DNA from: CAZMVU01 sp964569295 | GTDB taxonomy: Bacteria; Hydrogenedentota; Hydrogenedentia; Hydrogenedentales; JAGMZX01 | DNA length: 30,760 bases | Direction of reading: 5' to 3' | Assembly (NCBI GenBank): GCA_964569295.1 | Contig: CAZMVU010000035.1 | Location: forward strand, 1 to 30,760 | Shown here: one piece after another, positions 22,212-30,739 of the stretch | Numbering within the stretch: position 1 is the first letter of the stretch | Layout: every line of letters begins with the position of its first letter | The notes under the pieces: model-generated | Told to the model about the DNA's origin: nothing | Seen by the model: only the letters and a program-made list of their open reading frames with translations | The model's database searches: none | Made by a program: the position numbers and the translations under genes

Positions 22212-23774
22212 TTACGGGAGCACGTGGGGGTTGGTAAATTGATCGCGATAGCGGACAGCCTGGAGCGAATGGTAGGCATAGGCGTCCCACGGATTTTCGC
22301 CCCGGGCCCGGGGGTCGCCGCGATCGGCGAGCGTCTGGTCGAGCCGTTCGCGCAGACGCGCCAGCGCGCCGGCATGCGCGGGATCATCGGCCAGGTTTGT
22401 TACCTGGTCCGGGTCCGCCGGCACATGGTACAACTCTTCCGCCGGCCGTTTGCCGAAGCACAGCGCGAACAACGGCTTGACGGCCGGATCGTCCTTGTGC
22501 GCCACCATCCACGCCTTCGTCGGTCCGTTATCCACATCGCCATAGAACCCTTGGGCCGGTGCTTTGTAGTCCGGCGCGCCAGCAGGCCAACGGCCGGGTT
22601 CATAATTGCGTATATAGAGGTAGTCCGCCGTGCGCACCATGCGCATGGGATAGCCCACCTCGCCCGGCCGGCACAGCGAATGCCGCTCGATGCCGGTGAC
22701 CACGGCATCGCGTTTCGGGTCGATCTGCCCCGCCTTCTCCGACCGCAGCACGGGGGCGAGGTCGCGGCCAGTCATGGCGTCCGGCACATCGACCCCGGCG
22801 GCGGCGAGGAAGGTGGGCGCGAGGTCCGTGAGGTTCACGAAGTCCTGCACCGTCCGCCCGCCGGGCGCGTTCTTGCCCCAGCGGATGGCCAGCGGCACGC
22901 GCGTACCGTGGTCATAAAGATTCGCAATGCCGCGCGGCATCTGAATGCCGTTGTCGCTCGTGACCACGACAATGGTGTTTTCGAGTTGACCGCGCGCTTC
23001 GAGCAGCTCGAGCATGCGGGCGAGGTGACGGTCCTGCCAGGCGAGTTCCGTGTAGTAATCGAGGTAGTCGTTGCGCACGGTCGGGGTATCCGGCAGAAAT
23101 GCCGGCAGCGCGACCGCCTCCTCATCGAGCCCCTGGTCTTTGCCATAGCCCTCGGGAAACGGGCGGTGCGGCTCCTTTGTACCGAACCAGAAACACCACG
23201 GCTGGCCGGGCGCCGCGTCATCGAGGAACGCCTCGAGGTTCCCCGCATAATCCCCGCTGAAGATATTGCGTGGCACGTCCGGCAGGAACGCTTTGTTGTA
23301 GGGTTGCCCCGCCAGATCGTGATCGCGCGTCTCCCGGTCCCACCGGCCCGGCCCCCAGCCTTTGCCGGTATAGCCCACGTGGTACCCGGCATCGCTCAGG
23401 AGATCGGTGTAGAGGGGAAGGTCCTTCGGCCATTGCCCATGCAAGACCCCCCCGGACCCCAGCCGCCAGAAATCCTGCCCGGTCAGCAGCGCGCCCCGCG
23501 ACGGCGTGCATGACGGGCTCGGACAGAAGGCATTGGGAAAAAGCACGCCCTCGGCCGCCACGCGATCGAATGCCGGGGTTTGCGCGATCGGATCGCCCAT
23601 GGCGCCGCAATGCCGCCACGACTGGTTGTCGGTAAGGGCGAGCAGGATGTTCGGCCGCGCCGCGCCCCCGTTCTCCGCCCGCGCCCGCCCGTGCGACGCC
23701 AAGGTGAGCGCACCCCACCCCGCCGCGCACCGCTGCATGAAGCCCCGGCGTGTATGCCGCTTTTCATCGCCCAT
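22212..23774 (-). CDS. Tat-exported sulfatase (Cys-type), second copy
   Basis: 520 residues. Tat signal (TRRGFMQRCAAGWG), then the type I sulfatase fold. The first metal pair is LTDNQSW (D49, N50, where DD is commoner), and the formylglycine signature is C89-T90-P91-S92-R93 followed by GALLTG. Later motifs are VVVTSDNGIQMPRG and a KxPH-like segment GTKEPHRPF. It resembles heparan N-sulfatase-like members more than the sulfatase at 17702, but that is an impression. ATG at 23774 with GGGAGAA upstream. It stands before perR but the latter has its own promoter. Confidence 0.88.
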   Translation of the reverse strand: MGDEKRHTRRGFMQRCAAGWGALTLASHGRARAENGGAARPNILLALTDNQSWRHCGAMGDPIAQTPAFDRVAAEGVLFPNAFCPSPSCTPSRGALLTGQDFWRLGSGGVLHGQWPKDLPLYTDLLSDAGYHVGYTGKGWGPGRWDRETRDHDLAGQPYNKAFLPDVPRNIFSGDYAGNLEAFLDDAAPGQPWCFWFGTKEPHRPFPEGYGKDQGLDEEAVALPAFLPDTPTVRNDYLDYYTELAWQDRHLARMLELLEARGQLENTIVVVTSDNGIQMPRGIANLYDHGTRVPLAIRWGKNAPGGRTVQDFVNLTDLAPTFLAAAGVDVPDAMTGRDLAPVLRSEKAGQIDPKRDAVVTGIERHSLCRPGEVGYPMRMVRTADYLYIRNYEPGRWPAGAPDYKAPAQGFYGDVDNGPTKAWMVAHKDDPAVKPLFALCFGKRPAEELYHVPADPDQVTNLADDPAHAGALARLRERLDQTLADRGDPRARGENPWDAYAYHSLQAVRYRDQFTNPHVLP

Positions 23775-23925
23775 GTAAACATTCTCCCGGTTCGGCGCAC
23801 TGCATCCAGCAACTTATCAAGACCTTACACCAGCCCTGCGGCTGCCGGCAAGAACCTCAGGTCGGCGTACGGGTCTCGTGCGGCGGGGTGCGCGCACGTG
23901 CGCCCCGGGCTACGCGCTACAAGCC

Positions 23926-24576
23926 TTACCGCACCGCCAGAATCTTCTCGCGCAGTTCGCGGGCGGCCTGTTCCGGGTTATCGGCGGCCGTGACGGCCGT
24001 GACCACGGCAGGGTGCCGTGCGCCCCGCGCGAGCACATGGCCGATGTTGTGCGCCTTGATGCCGCCCATGCAGGTGAACGGTACGCGCAGGTGCGGGGCA
24101 ATCGTGCGTATCATGTCCGGTCCGACGGGGCCCGTGGCCACCGCTTTCGTTTCGGTGGCGAAGATGGGGCCGATGTTGACATAGCTCGCGCCGGCCGCCT
24201 GGGCCGCCTGCGCTTCACCGGGGTTGTGGCTCGATGCGCCGATGATAAGGCCGGGCGCCACACGCCGCGCCGCCGTGACCGGCAGATCGTTGCCGCCGAG
24301 GTGTACCCCGTCCGCATCGGCGGCCATGGCAATATCGAGCCGGTCATCGACGATGAGCAGCGCGCCCGCCGCCCGGGTGCGCTCGCGAAAGGCGAGCGCC
24401 TGCTCGTACAGGCGGTGGCTGCTCTCATTCTTCTCGCGCAGTTGCACGAGCCGTACGCCGGCAGCAAGACAACCCTCGAGCACATCGAGCGGTTCGCGTC
24501 CCGCACAGAACGCCGCCGTGATCACGACATACAAATCCGTCGCGTCGAACTGCTCCATCCGTGCGCTGTGGTCCAT
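23926..24576 (-). CDS. thiE: Thiamine-phosphate synthase
   Basis: Joins the pyrimidine and thiazole halves to thiamine monophosphate. 216 residues, TIM barrel of normal length. Motifs: VQLREKN, LLIVDDRLDIA, DGVHLGGNDLPV, GASSHN, YVNIGPIFATETK and FTCMGGIKAHN, all recognisable ThiE signatures (pyrophosphate and thiazole-phosphate binding loops). ATG at 24576 follows the thiS stop with no gap. The pair is probably cotranscribed. No thiG, thiF or thiC is present here. Confidence 0.93.
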   Translation of the reverse strand: MDHSARMEQFDATDLYVVITAAFCAGREPLDVLEGCLAAGVRLVQLREKNESSHRLYEQALAFRERTRAAGALLIVDDRLDIAMAADADGVHLGGNDLPVTAARRVAPGLIIGASSHNPGEAQAAQAAGASYVNIGPIFATETKAVATGPVGPDMIRTIAPHLRVPFTCMGGIKAHNIGHVLARGARHPAVVTAVTAADNPEQAARELREKILAVR

Positions 24577-24777
24577 CTACCCGCCTCCCACCAGCCGGAC
24601 GATCTCGACCACATCGCCGGGTGCGCACGTGGTTGACCCGAAGTGCTCCCGCGCCACAATGTTGTCGTTGCGCTGCACGACCACGGTTTCGCCCGCCAGG
24701 TCCAGGCTGTCCACCAATGCGCCGACCGTCATGCCCTCCGCCACGTCCTTTTTTGCGCCGTTCACTGTGATTTCCAT
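24577..24777 (-). CDS. thiS: Sulfur carrier protein ThiS
   Basis: 66 residues with the ubiquitin-like beta-grasp pattern: MEITVNGAKKDVAEGMTVGA at the start, LVVQRNDNIVAREH-like middle strands and the C-terminal tail DVVEIVRLVGGG, whose terminal glycines carry the thiocarboxylate. Family members end GG; here there are three. ATG at 24777 with GGGAG eight bases before; upstream in-frame extension has no coding look. No TPP riboswitch motif was recognised in the 77-base leader. Confidence 0.9.
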   Translation of the reverse strand: MEITVNGAKKDVAEGMTVGALVDSLDLAGETVVVQRNDNIVAREHFGSTTCAPGDVVEIVRLVGGG

Positions 24778-24854
24778 GGTTTGCGCTCCCGAATGCATTC
24801 CCCTGCGAAAGCCAAGTATACGCATTCGCCAAGCCGTTGTAACCCGGCACGCGA

Positions 24855-25373
24855 TCACGCAGGGCACACCCCGCGCCACGGCGCCGCCGCCGCGAAGGCC
24901 ACCGCACGGCGCAATGCCGCCACTTCCGCACGGGGTATCAAAAAGCTGTAGAACTGCCAGCATGACGGGCACACCCATGGGTGTTCAAAGGCGACGGCGT
25001 AGTCCTCGATAAGCAAGCGCGGCACATACAAACACCGTGGCGGTTCTTCATGGATGAAATCTTCGCCCCGCAGCACCGGATTTTCCCATAGCGCACGCCA
25101 TTGCACCAGTCCGAGCAACGCGCCCACAAGCAGGTAGCCCGCCTGAGTCATCCCGGCATAGGCGGCGATCTCGCGGCTTTGCCACGTGCTCAGCACCACG
25201 CCGCCGCCGCGCGAGACACTCCACAGGCGCCCCCGGTCGCCGGGCTCGAGGTGCAGCACCGCCGCATCTTCCCGGCTGACCGCATGAAAATGAAACGCCT
25301 CCTGCAACGCATTCCCATGCGCGGCCAACGCCCGCACTTCGCTGGGCCGCCCGCGCACCGCGACATCCATCAT
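24855..25373 (-). CDS. Unknown soluble protein with a CxxC motif
   Basis: 172 residues, not recognised. The start at 25373 (two consecutive ATG codons) has GGAGG nine bases upstream. Features: a moderately hydrophobic stretch AGYLLVGALLGLVQW (about 79-92), many Trp and aromatic residues, and HPWVCPSCWQFYSF (C135, C138), which may bind metal or be redox-active. It lies 79 bases after the TPR/CHAT-like gene and before thiS, on the same strand. Coding is supported by the ribosome site and by the absence of a better frame; function open. Confidence 0.62.
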   Translation of the reverse strand: MMDVAVRGRPSEVRALAAHGNALQEAFHFHAVSREDAAVLHLEPGDRGRLWSVSRGGGVVLSTWQSREIAAYAGMTQAGYLLVGALLGLVQWRALWENPVLRGEDFIHEEPPRCLYVPRLLIEDYAVAFEHPWVCPSCWQFYSFLIPRAEVAALRRAVAFAAAAPWRGVCPA

Positions 25374-25452
25374 GGTTCATTTCCTCCGGGTTGTGTCCGC
25401 ATGGACTCCATATACCCCTGGAGACGAACCAAGCCGCCGTTTTCTTGCGGGG

Positions 25453-28131
25453 TCAGCCGGCCGGCCGCACGCCGTAATGCACCAATCCACCCCAGCCGGC
25501 CAACGGCGCACCGGTTTTACGCTGCTCCTGCTTCCATGCACGCAGCGTCTCCGCGGTGAGCGAATGCGCCGCGAAGTGTTCCGCGGCTTCCGTGCACGAC
25601 GCCCCCCACAGATTGAACGCCAGCGACGGCGTGCCGCCATAAGCAAAGGCCTGGCGCAACGCCTGCAATACCGCGCCATCACGCGGACGCGCCGGCCAGC
25701 CATCGCCCAGGCACAGGAATGCCGCGCGTGCCGGCAGTTTCGCCACGAGTAGCTCCTGCCACAGCAGCCGCCCGTCGAAACCACGACCGGCCGCAAGCAA
25801 CAGCGCGCTTTCTATCGGGTTTTCCGGCCACACCCGCACCGGCGCTTCGATAACCAACTGCGCATAGGGCGCTGCCGGGTCGCACACCGCTGCTTCCGTG
25901 CCGTCTGTCGCCGCGCGCACCCGCACGGTTTCCTCCTCCTCTTCCTTTTCCTCCGCTGCCGGCGCCTCGAGCGCATGCACCAAGTGCGCGCCGCTCAGCA
26001 CATGGCTCACCGCCGCCACCTCCAGCAGCGCCTCGCCCTCTACCGTGAGCATGTCGAAGGGCACGCCATGCAACGCAAAGTCCGGCGCCACAAACACCCG
26101 CCCGCCGCCGAGATGGTCCGCAACCGGGGCCAGCAACCGTTGTCCGAGCGCCTCGCGCGCCTCTACGGCCTCGCCGCCGCTGTTCACCGCTTGCTGCAAC
26201 GCATGGACCGCCTCCGCCACCCAGGTTTCACCGGCTTCTTCAATCAGCACCCCCGTGGCGCCATCCTCATGCACCACCACGGCACATGCGCCATACCGGT
26301 CCACAATATAATGGACCAGGCCCGTTTCCGGCCCGAGCGCCGTCTGCAACGTATCGAGGCCGCCGTAGGCGGCGTGCTCGAACAGCAACTGCGCGCGCCG
26401 GTCGTACGTTGGGTGCAAGGCCAGCCGTTCCAACCGTGTGCGTTCCCGGCTGATATAGCGCTGGATCCGCGCCACACGTTCCGCATTGTCTTCCACCTGC
26501 ACCGCGGCCAAATCATCCTGTAACTCGCTCAGCCGCGTCCCCGCGAGGGAGGCCTCAAGCGCGCGGTCTTCGTGGTGTGAATCGTCCCGGGTGGCCCCGC
26601 CCAGAACCATCTCCAACTGCCGCTCCTTGTACTCCTCGATGGCCGCCAGCGCCTGTTGCACGTCGTCCGTCGCGATAGCCGCACGCACAATAGCGCCACT
26701 GGCCTCGCGCAGCGTCACCCACGCCGAGCTGCGGAACAGCGCCTGCCCATGCACGAACGAGCGCACCTTGGCGATGGCCGCCAGCGCGTCGCCGCCCGCG
26801 TCTATGGCCGCGGCATGATGGCCCTGCCGGTAGTAGAGATGCGCCAGGCGCGCCTGGGTGGAAGCCAGGCGCAGCGTGTCTTCCAGGTACTCGGAGTCTT
26901 CCAGAAAGTCCACCGCCATCAGATAGCTGAGCCGCGCCCCGCCAAGATCCTCCTCAGCCAGCCGGCACGCCGCTTCCCCCAGCGCTATCGCGACCAGCCC
27001 GTACCCGGTCACGACACCGCTGCGCGGCAACTCGAGCGCCGCCTGGGCGCGCAGTTCTTTCATGCGCTCATGGCCCGCAGGATAGCGCTCGGCCAAGGTC
27101 TCGAGATAACGGCCGAGCGTCAGCCGTTGCTGGGCGAGATCGTGCAGCGTGGCGGCGAGCGTATAGGCCTCTTCCCGGTAACCGAGCGCCTCATCGAGCA
27201 GTGCCGTCTGTTGCCCCGGCCCACGCCGCGCCCGCTGGAAGTAGCACTCCGCCATGCCGCTCAGACAACGCACCAACTGCGGCCGGTTCTGCGCTTGCCG
27301 GTAATGCTGCGCCGCGCGCCCGTAATAGATCTCCGCCGTGGCGAATTCCTGAAGATACGCATACTGCACGGCCATCTGGAGGCAGGTATATCCCAGGCGC
27401 GCCCACGCCTCGGTGTCTTCGGCAGGGAACTCGGGCATTACCTCGAGCGCCCGCTGGTACTCCGCTATGGCCCGGCGCGCACGCCGCGTGGTCTCATGGC
27501 GCTTCGCGAACTCACGGTGGTAATCGAAATACTCCCACGCCGGTGTGTCGTTGGCCAGCCCCCGCGTGTAGTCGACATAGCCGCTCAATTCCGCACGCAC
27601 GGAATCCGGCGCGGCCTCCCGCGCACGCACCATGCTATCGAGCGCCGCATCGTACCGGCCGAGCAAACGCTGCGTATCCCCGAGCCACCACCACGCGGTG
27701 TAATTGTCCGGGCCATACACGACCGCCAATTGCAGCGCGTCGTACGCCAGCTCATAGCGCCCCCACGACTTGGCAGCGAAGCCCAGGCAGCGCAACACCT
27801 CCGCATCGTCCGGCGCGAACACATGCGCCACATACAACCGGTTCACCGCCGCGCCATAGTTTTCCGCGTTGTATGTGTCGTAGGCGGCGTCCGACGCCAA
27901 CCGGCCCATACGGCCCCCCGCGCCGAGAAAGTCCCGCAATTGCCCGAGGCCGGGGTCGGCGCCGAGCGGGTGCGTATGCTGAAGGGTTTCCCCGGACGCT
28001 GCCGGTGCAGACGACGCATCCGGTGCATTTCGATCTGCGGCCCGGGCAAGGCGTATCGGATCGCTCAAGGCGGGCGCAGCAACGGCGCACCATAGCAACA
28101 AGGCACATACTGGGCGGGTGAAACGCGGCAT
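25453..28131 (-). CDS. Exported TPR protein with a degenerate CHAT-like domain
   Basis: 892 residues. Sec signal peptide (RPVCALLLWCAVAAPALS-DP). Residues about 80-300 are TPR-like helical pairs (YGAAVNRLYVAHVFAPDDAEV, YELAYDALQLAVVYGPDNY, YDAALDSMVRAREAAPDS), with more helical repeats to about 520. The C-terminal 300 residues follow the CHAT (caspase-like) layout: VHYIVDRYGACAVVV, then FVAPDFALHGVPFDML, an acidic insert with EEKEEEEE, and the end GGLVHYG. But the histidine motif reads VIEAPVRVWPENP instead of HxATHG, and the cysteine motif reads FLCLGDG (C807 one position off) instead of LSACxTG. It is probably not a protease. ATG at 28131 with AGGAG six bases upstream. Confidence 0.8.
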   Translation of the reverse strand: MPRFTRPVCALLLWCAVAAPALSDPIRLARAADRNAPDASSAPAASGETLQHTHPLGADPGLGQLRDFLGAGGRMGRLASDAAYDTYNAENYGAAVNRLYVAHVFAPDDAEVLRCLGFAAKSWGRYELAYDALQLAVVYGPDNYTAWWWLGDTQRLLGRYDAALDSMVRAREAAPDSVRAELSGYVDYTRGLANDTPAWEYFDYHREFAKRHETTRRARRAIAEYQRALEVMPEFPAEDTEAWARLGYTCLQMAVQYAYLQEFATAEIYYGRAAQHYRQAQNRPQLVRCLSGMAECYFQRARRGPGQQTALLDEALGYREEAYTLAATLHDLAQQRLTLGRYLETLAERYPAGHERMKELRAQAALELPRSGVVTGYGLVAIALGEAACRLAEEDLGGARLSYLMAVDFLEDSEYLEDTLRLASTQARLAHLYYRQGHHAAAIDAGGDALAAIAKVRSFVHGQALFRSSAWVTLREASGAIVRAAIATDDVQQALAAIEEYKERQLEMVLGGATRDDSHHEDRALEASLAGTRLSELQDDLAAVQVEDNAERVARIQRYISRERTRLERLALHPTYDRRAQLLFEHAAYGGLDTLQTALGPETGLVHYIVDRYGACAVVVHEDGATGVLIEEAGETWVAEAVHALQQAVNSGGEAVEAREALGQRLLAPVADHLGGGRVFVAPDFALHGVPFDMLTVEGEALLEVAAVSHVLSGAHLVHALEAPAAEEKEEEEETVRVRAATDGTEAAVCDPAAPYAQLVIEAPVRVWPENPIESALLLAAGRGFDGRLLWQELLVAKLPARAAFLCLGDGWPARPRDGAVLQALRQAFAYGGTPSLAFNLWGASCTEAAEHFAAHSLTAETLRAWKQEQRKTGAPLAGWGGLVHYGVRPAG

Positions 28132-28292
28132 CGTAAACTCCTATTCAGCACATGGATTCACTTCTGACCCGGGCAGTATGAGTCAGCGGGTGCGGGCAAG
28201 TAAAATGCGCACACCATGGGCGGGAGTGGCAGGGAACGGGGTTTGCGCGGGCATGCACCCGGCTTCAGCACAGCGGAGAAGCGCCCGCCGCG

Positions 28293-28658
28293 TCAATTCA
28301 GCAGCGCGCCGACAGCCGGGTTTTTCCCGAGCGGATAGACTTTTACCTGCAACAGGCCATCCTGCGGGTGCAGCGCACGCATGGCGGCCTTCGAGAGATC
28401 GATAACCCGGTTCTTCAAATACGGCCCGCGGTCGTTCAACTTGACCACCACGGAATTGGCATTTTCCGCCACCACAAGGAAGTATTCGCCGAATTCTCCC
28501 TCGAGCATGGCGCATGTGTACGCATCATCGCGCATGCGTTCGCCCGAGGCCGTTATCGTGCTGCTGCTGCCCACCGTATAGTACGAGGCCATACCTTCGT
28601 TGATGGGCTGCACCGGCTGCTGCGATACCAGCATTAGCGCGATCATTTCCACCAGCAT
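28293..28658 (-). CDS. RlpA-like double-psi beta-barrel protein
   Basis: 121 residues: short hydrophobic N-terminus (MLVEMIALMLVSQQ), then a single DPBB domain with GMASYYTVG, TASGERM, VVKLNDRGPYLKN and RVIDLSKAAMRAL, the RlpA hallmarks. Well-studied RlpA cleaves denuded peptidoglycan. The A-A-H segment carrying a catalytic histidine appears as YTCAML, so activity is doubtful. No SPOR domain is attached. ATG at 28658 has GGAG seven bases upstream; the longer frame further upstream is not supported. Function in the envelope is inferred from the family. Confidence 0.8.
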   Translation of the reverse strand: MLVEMIALMLVSQQPVQPINEGMASYYTVGSSSTITASGERMRDDAYTCAMLEGEFGEYFLVVAENANSVVVKLNDRGPYLKNRVIDLSKAAMRALHPQDGLLQVKVYPLGKNPAVGALLN

Positions 28659-28790
28659 GATGGTTCTCCGTACCCGCGTTCCCTTGCCACGATGGGCCGC
28701 GTGCTCCCATGTCTGGCGCTGGCCAGACACCGAACAACGCAAAGGGACAAGGGCGGGTATTCTCTTTTTTTTGTTTATGCACCACATGGC

Positions 28791-28857
28791 CGCCGGATTG
28801 TCCGGCGTGCATTCATGGGCGCGATCTCCGTTGCATAGGGACGGGATGCACCCGTCC
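28791..28857. other. Two perfect hairpins between cinA-like and rlpA-like genes
   Basis: 28791-28807 is CGCCGGA-TTG-TCCGGCG with an extra base between arms, and 28839-28857 is GGACGGG-ATGCA-CCCGTCC. Both have 7-base stems without a T-run. They may weaken read-through after the CinA-like gene on the minus strand. Confidence 0.45.
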
Positions 28858-28887
28858 GCATACCCCAACGCACCTTAGTTGAAGGGC

Positions 28888-30087
28888 TTAACGCATGTGC
28901 GCGCCTTCCAATTCCCCAGCGAGCAAACGCCGGAAATGCTCCAGCGCCACCACCGCCGTGCGCAACTGGTTCCGGCCCCGGCCGCCCGCATAGCCGATCT
29001 CACGGACCGCGCGGGCCTCGGGGGTGACCAAGGCGCCCCAGCTACGTTCCTCCACAGAATCCGCCAAGAGCGCGATGGCGCAGTGAGTGTTGCAGGATAC
29101 CATTATTTCATGCGCCAAGTCAATGGCATCTTCCGGCGAAGCACCCCGTTTCCCCGGCACAATCCGCGCACCCACGAACCGGTCGGCATCGGCCGCCACC
29201 AGCCGCTGCGCCAGCATGCCGCCGGACTGCGTTTCCGCCACCGCCAAGGTCCAGCCACGCTCGTGGAGAAGCCGGTTCACCACGCCCTCGAGCACATCGG
29301 CGTCCGCCCCATAAACCAGCCCCCCCAGGCGGCTTCGCAATTGTGCTTCCACCGGCGCGATTAACGCCTGCGCCGCCTCCACGCTTTCCGCATACGCCGC
29401 GATACGCACCCGCACCACGTCCGGCGAAGCCAGCAACCCCACGGTCGGGTTCTCCTGCGCCTGGATTATGTCGCCAATCATGCTGTCGATCCGCGACTCG
29501 CCCACCCCCGCCACCTTGAGCACCCGGTAGTGCAATACCCCCGCCAGTCCGAAACGCTCCCGCAGGTACGGCAGCACCCGCTCTTCGAGCATGGGTTTCA
29601 GTTCCGACGGCACCCCCGGCATGCAGATGATCGTGCCGCGCCTATCCGCGGCCAACACGCCCGGCGCCGTGCCATAGGGGTTATCGATGGCTTCTGCCCC
29701 CTCGGGCAGCATGGCCTGTTTCTTGTTATTCGCCGTTATTGTCCGCCGGAACCGCGCAAACCGCGCACGAATCGCCTCGAACAACGCCGCGCGGTACACC
29801 ATTTTCCGGCCCAGTACCTTGGCCACGCACTCCCGCGTAATGTCGTCTTCCGTCGGACCCAGGCCGCCGCTGCACAGCACGACATCGCTCCGGCTCAGCG
29901 CCAGCTCGAGGGCGGCACAGATGCGCGCCGAATTATCGCCCACGGTCGTCTTCTGATACAGGTGAATCCCGTGCGACGCCAGGGTCTGCCCCATATACGT
30001 GGCGTTCGTGTCCTGCACCTGGCCCAGCAACAGCTCGGTTCCGATCATCAGTATTTCAGCGCGCACCGGCGCGATGGGTGTAAGCAT
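28888..30087 (-). CDS. CinA-family protein with degenerate C-terminal domain
   Basis: 399 residues. The N-terminal MoaB/MogA-like (COG1058) domain is intact: IGTELLLGQVQDTNATYMG, LCSGGLGPTEDDITRE and GTAPGVL, as in ADP-ribose pyrophosphatase CinA. The C-terminal half should be the NMN deamidase domain with ESxTGG, a lysine further on, and TGIAGP. Here it reads AETQSGGMLA (E285) and later HCAIALLADSVEERS, with no TGIAGP, so deamidase activity is unlikely. ATG at 30087 with AAGGAA upstream. Nothing in the neighbours points to competence or NAD metabolism. Confidence 0.85.
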   Translation of the reverse strand: MLTPIAPVRAEILMIGTELLLGQVQDTNATYMGQTLASHGIHLYQKTTVGDNSARICAALELALSRSDVVLCSGGLGPTEDDITRECVAKVLGRKMVYRAALFEAIRARFARFRRTITANNKKQAMLPEGAEAIDNPYGTAPGVLAADRRGTIICMPGVPSELKPMLEERVLPYLRERFGLAGVLHYRVLKVAGVGESRIDSMIGDIIQAQENPTVGLLASPDVVRVRIAAYAESVEAAQALIAPVEAQLRSRLGGLVYGADADVLEGVVNRLLHERGWTLAVAETQSGGMLAQRLVAADADRFVGARIVPGKRGASPEDAIDLAHEIMVSCNTHCAIALLADSVEERSWGALVTPEARAVREIGYAGGRGRNQLRTAVVALEHFRRLLAGELEGAHMR

Positions 30088-30274
30088 GGAGAGGGGTTCC
30101 TTTCAAAAACCGGCATAATACCGCAATACCCCCGGCCGGTTCCCATCAAAGGGCGCGTCTCCATCCCCCGCCAAAGCAAAAAACAGCTATGTGGGCATGC
30201 ACAAACCATGGACGCCCGGCATGGCGCCCGGGCGCTACGTGGCCGCCGGACCGCACTGCTCTTTGGCGGGCCGC

Positions 30275-30304
30275 TTGCACCGCGCCGCTTTCATTCGGTA
30301 TATA
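30275..30304 (+). promoter_or_regulatory. Candidate promoter for the ArsR-family gene
   Basis: TTGCAC (30275-30280), an 18-base spacer and TATATA (30299-30304), about 30 bases before the ATG at 30341. ArsR proteins usually repress their own promoter, but I saw no clear dyad here. Confidence 0.35.
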
Positions 30305-30340
30305 TCAAAACAACACGCGGCACCACGCAGGAGACAGCCC

Positions 30341-30739
30341 ATGGAACAACGTTCTCCCTATGGCGATGGCGGCGATGCGGCGCGGATCGAAACGGTCACG
30401 CGCACGTGCAAGGCCCTCGGCGACGCGAGCCGCTTGCAGCTCTTGGCCCTGCTCGCGCATGGCGAACGGCCGGCCGGCGCCCTTGCCCGGGGTGTGGGCC
30501 TCACCCCGGCTACCGTGTCGCATCACCTCGCACGGCTCGCCGAAGCGGGACTGGTCACCCAGCGCAAGGCCGGCACCGCCCGCTACTACGCCCTCGAGGA
30601 GAGCCACCTCGCCACACTCGCCGCCGAGAGCCTGACCCCGGCCGGTTTGCGCGCCCTGATGCCCCTACCGCTGGCGGAATCGTTGTCAAGCAAACCCGCC
30701 CTGCCCCTGAGTGATCCCCAGTTTTTCGTAAGTCCTTGA
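30341..30739 (+). CDS. ArsR-family winged-helix regulator
   Basis: 132 residues. The helix-turn-helix is CKALGDASRLQLLALLAHG ... GALARGVGLTPATVSHHLARLAEAGLV, followed by the wing RKAGTARYYAL. Metal-sensing CxC pairs of ArsR/SmtB are absent (a single Cys precedes the helix), so another signal is likely. The C-terminal 35 residues are Pro/Leu-rich and without pattern. ATG at 30341 with AGGAG seven bases upstream. The gene it controls, if any, lies beyond the right edge. Confidence 0.85.
   Translation: MEQRSPYGDGGDAARIETVTRTCKALGDASRLQLLALLAHGERPAGALARGVGLTPATVSHHLARLAEAGLVTQRKAGTARYYALEESHLATLAAESLTPAGLRALMPLPLAESLSSKPALPLSDPQFFVSP

Noticed and set aside
24778..24854. Possible TPP riboswitch before thiS
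   Set aside because: The leader is only 77 bases and contains none of the conserved TPP-aptamer segments.
26656..28095. 479-codon plus-strand frame
   Set aside because: Antisense to the TPR-rich part of the large secreted protein; no recognisable domain.
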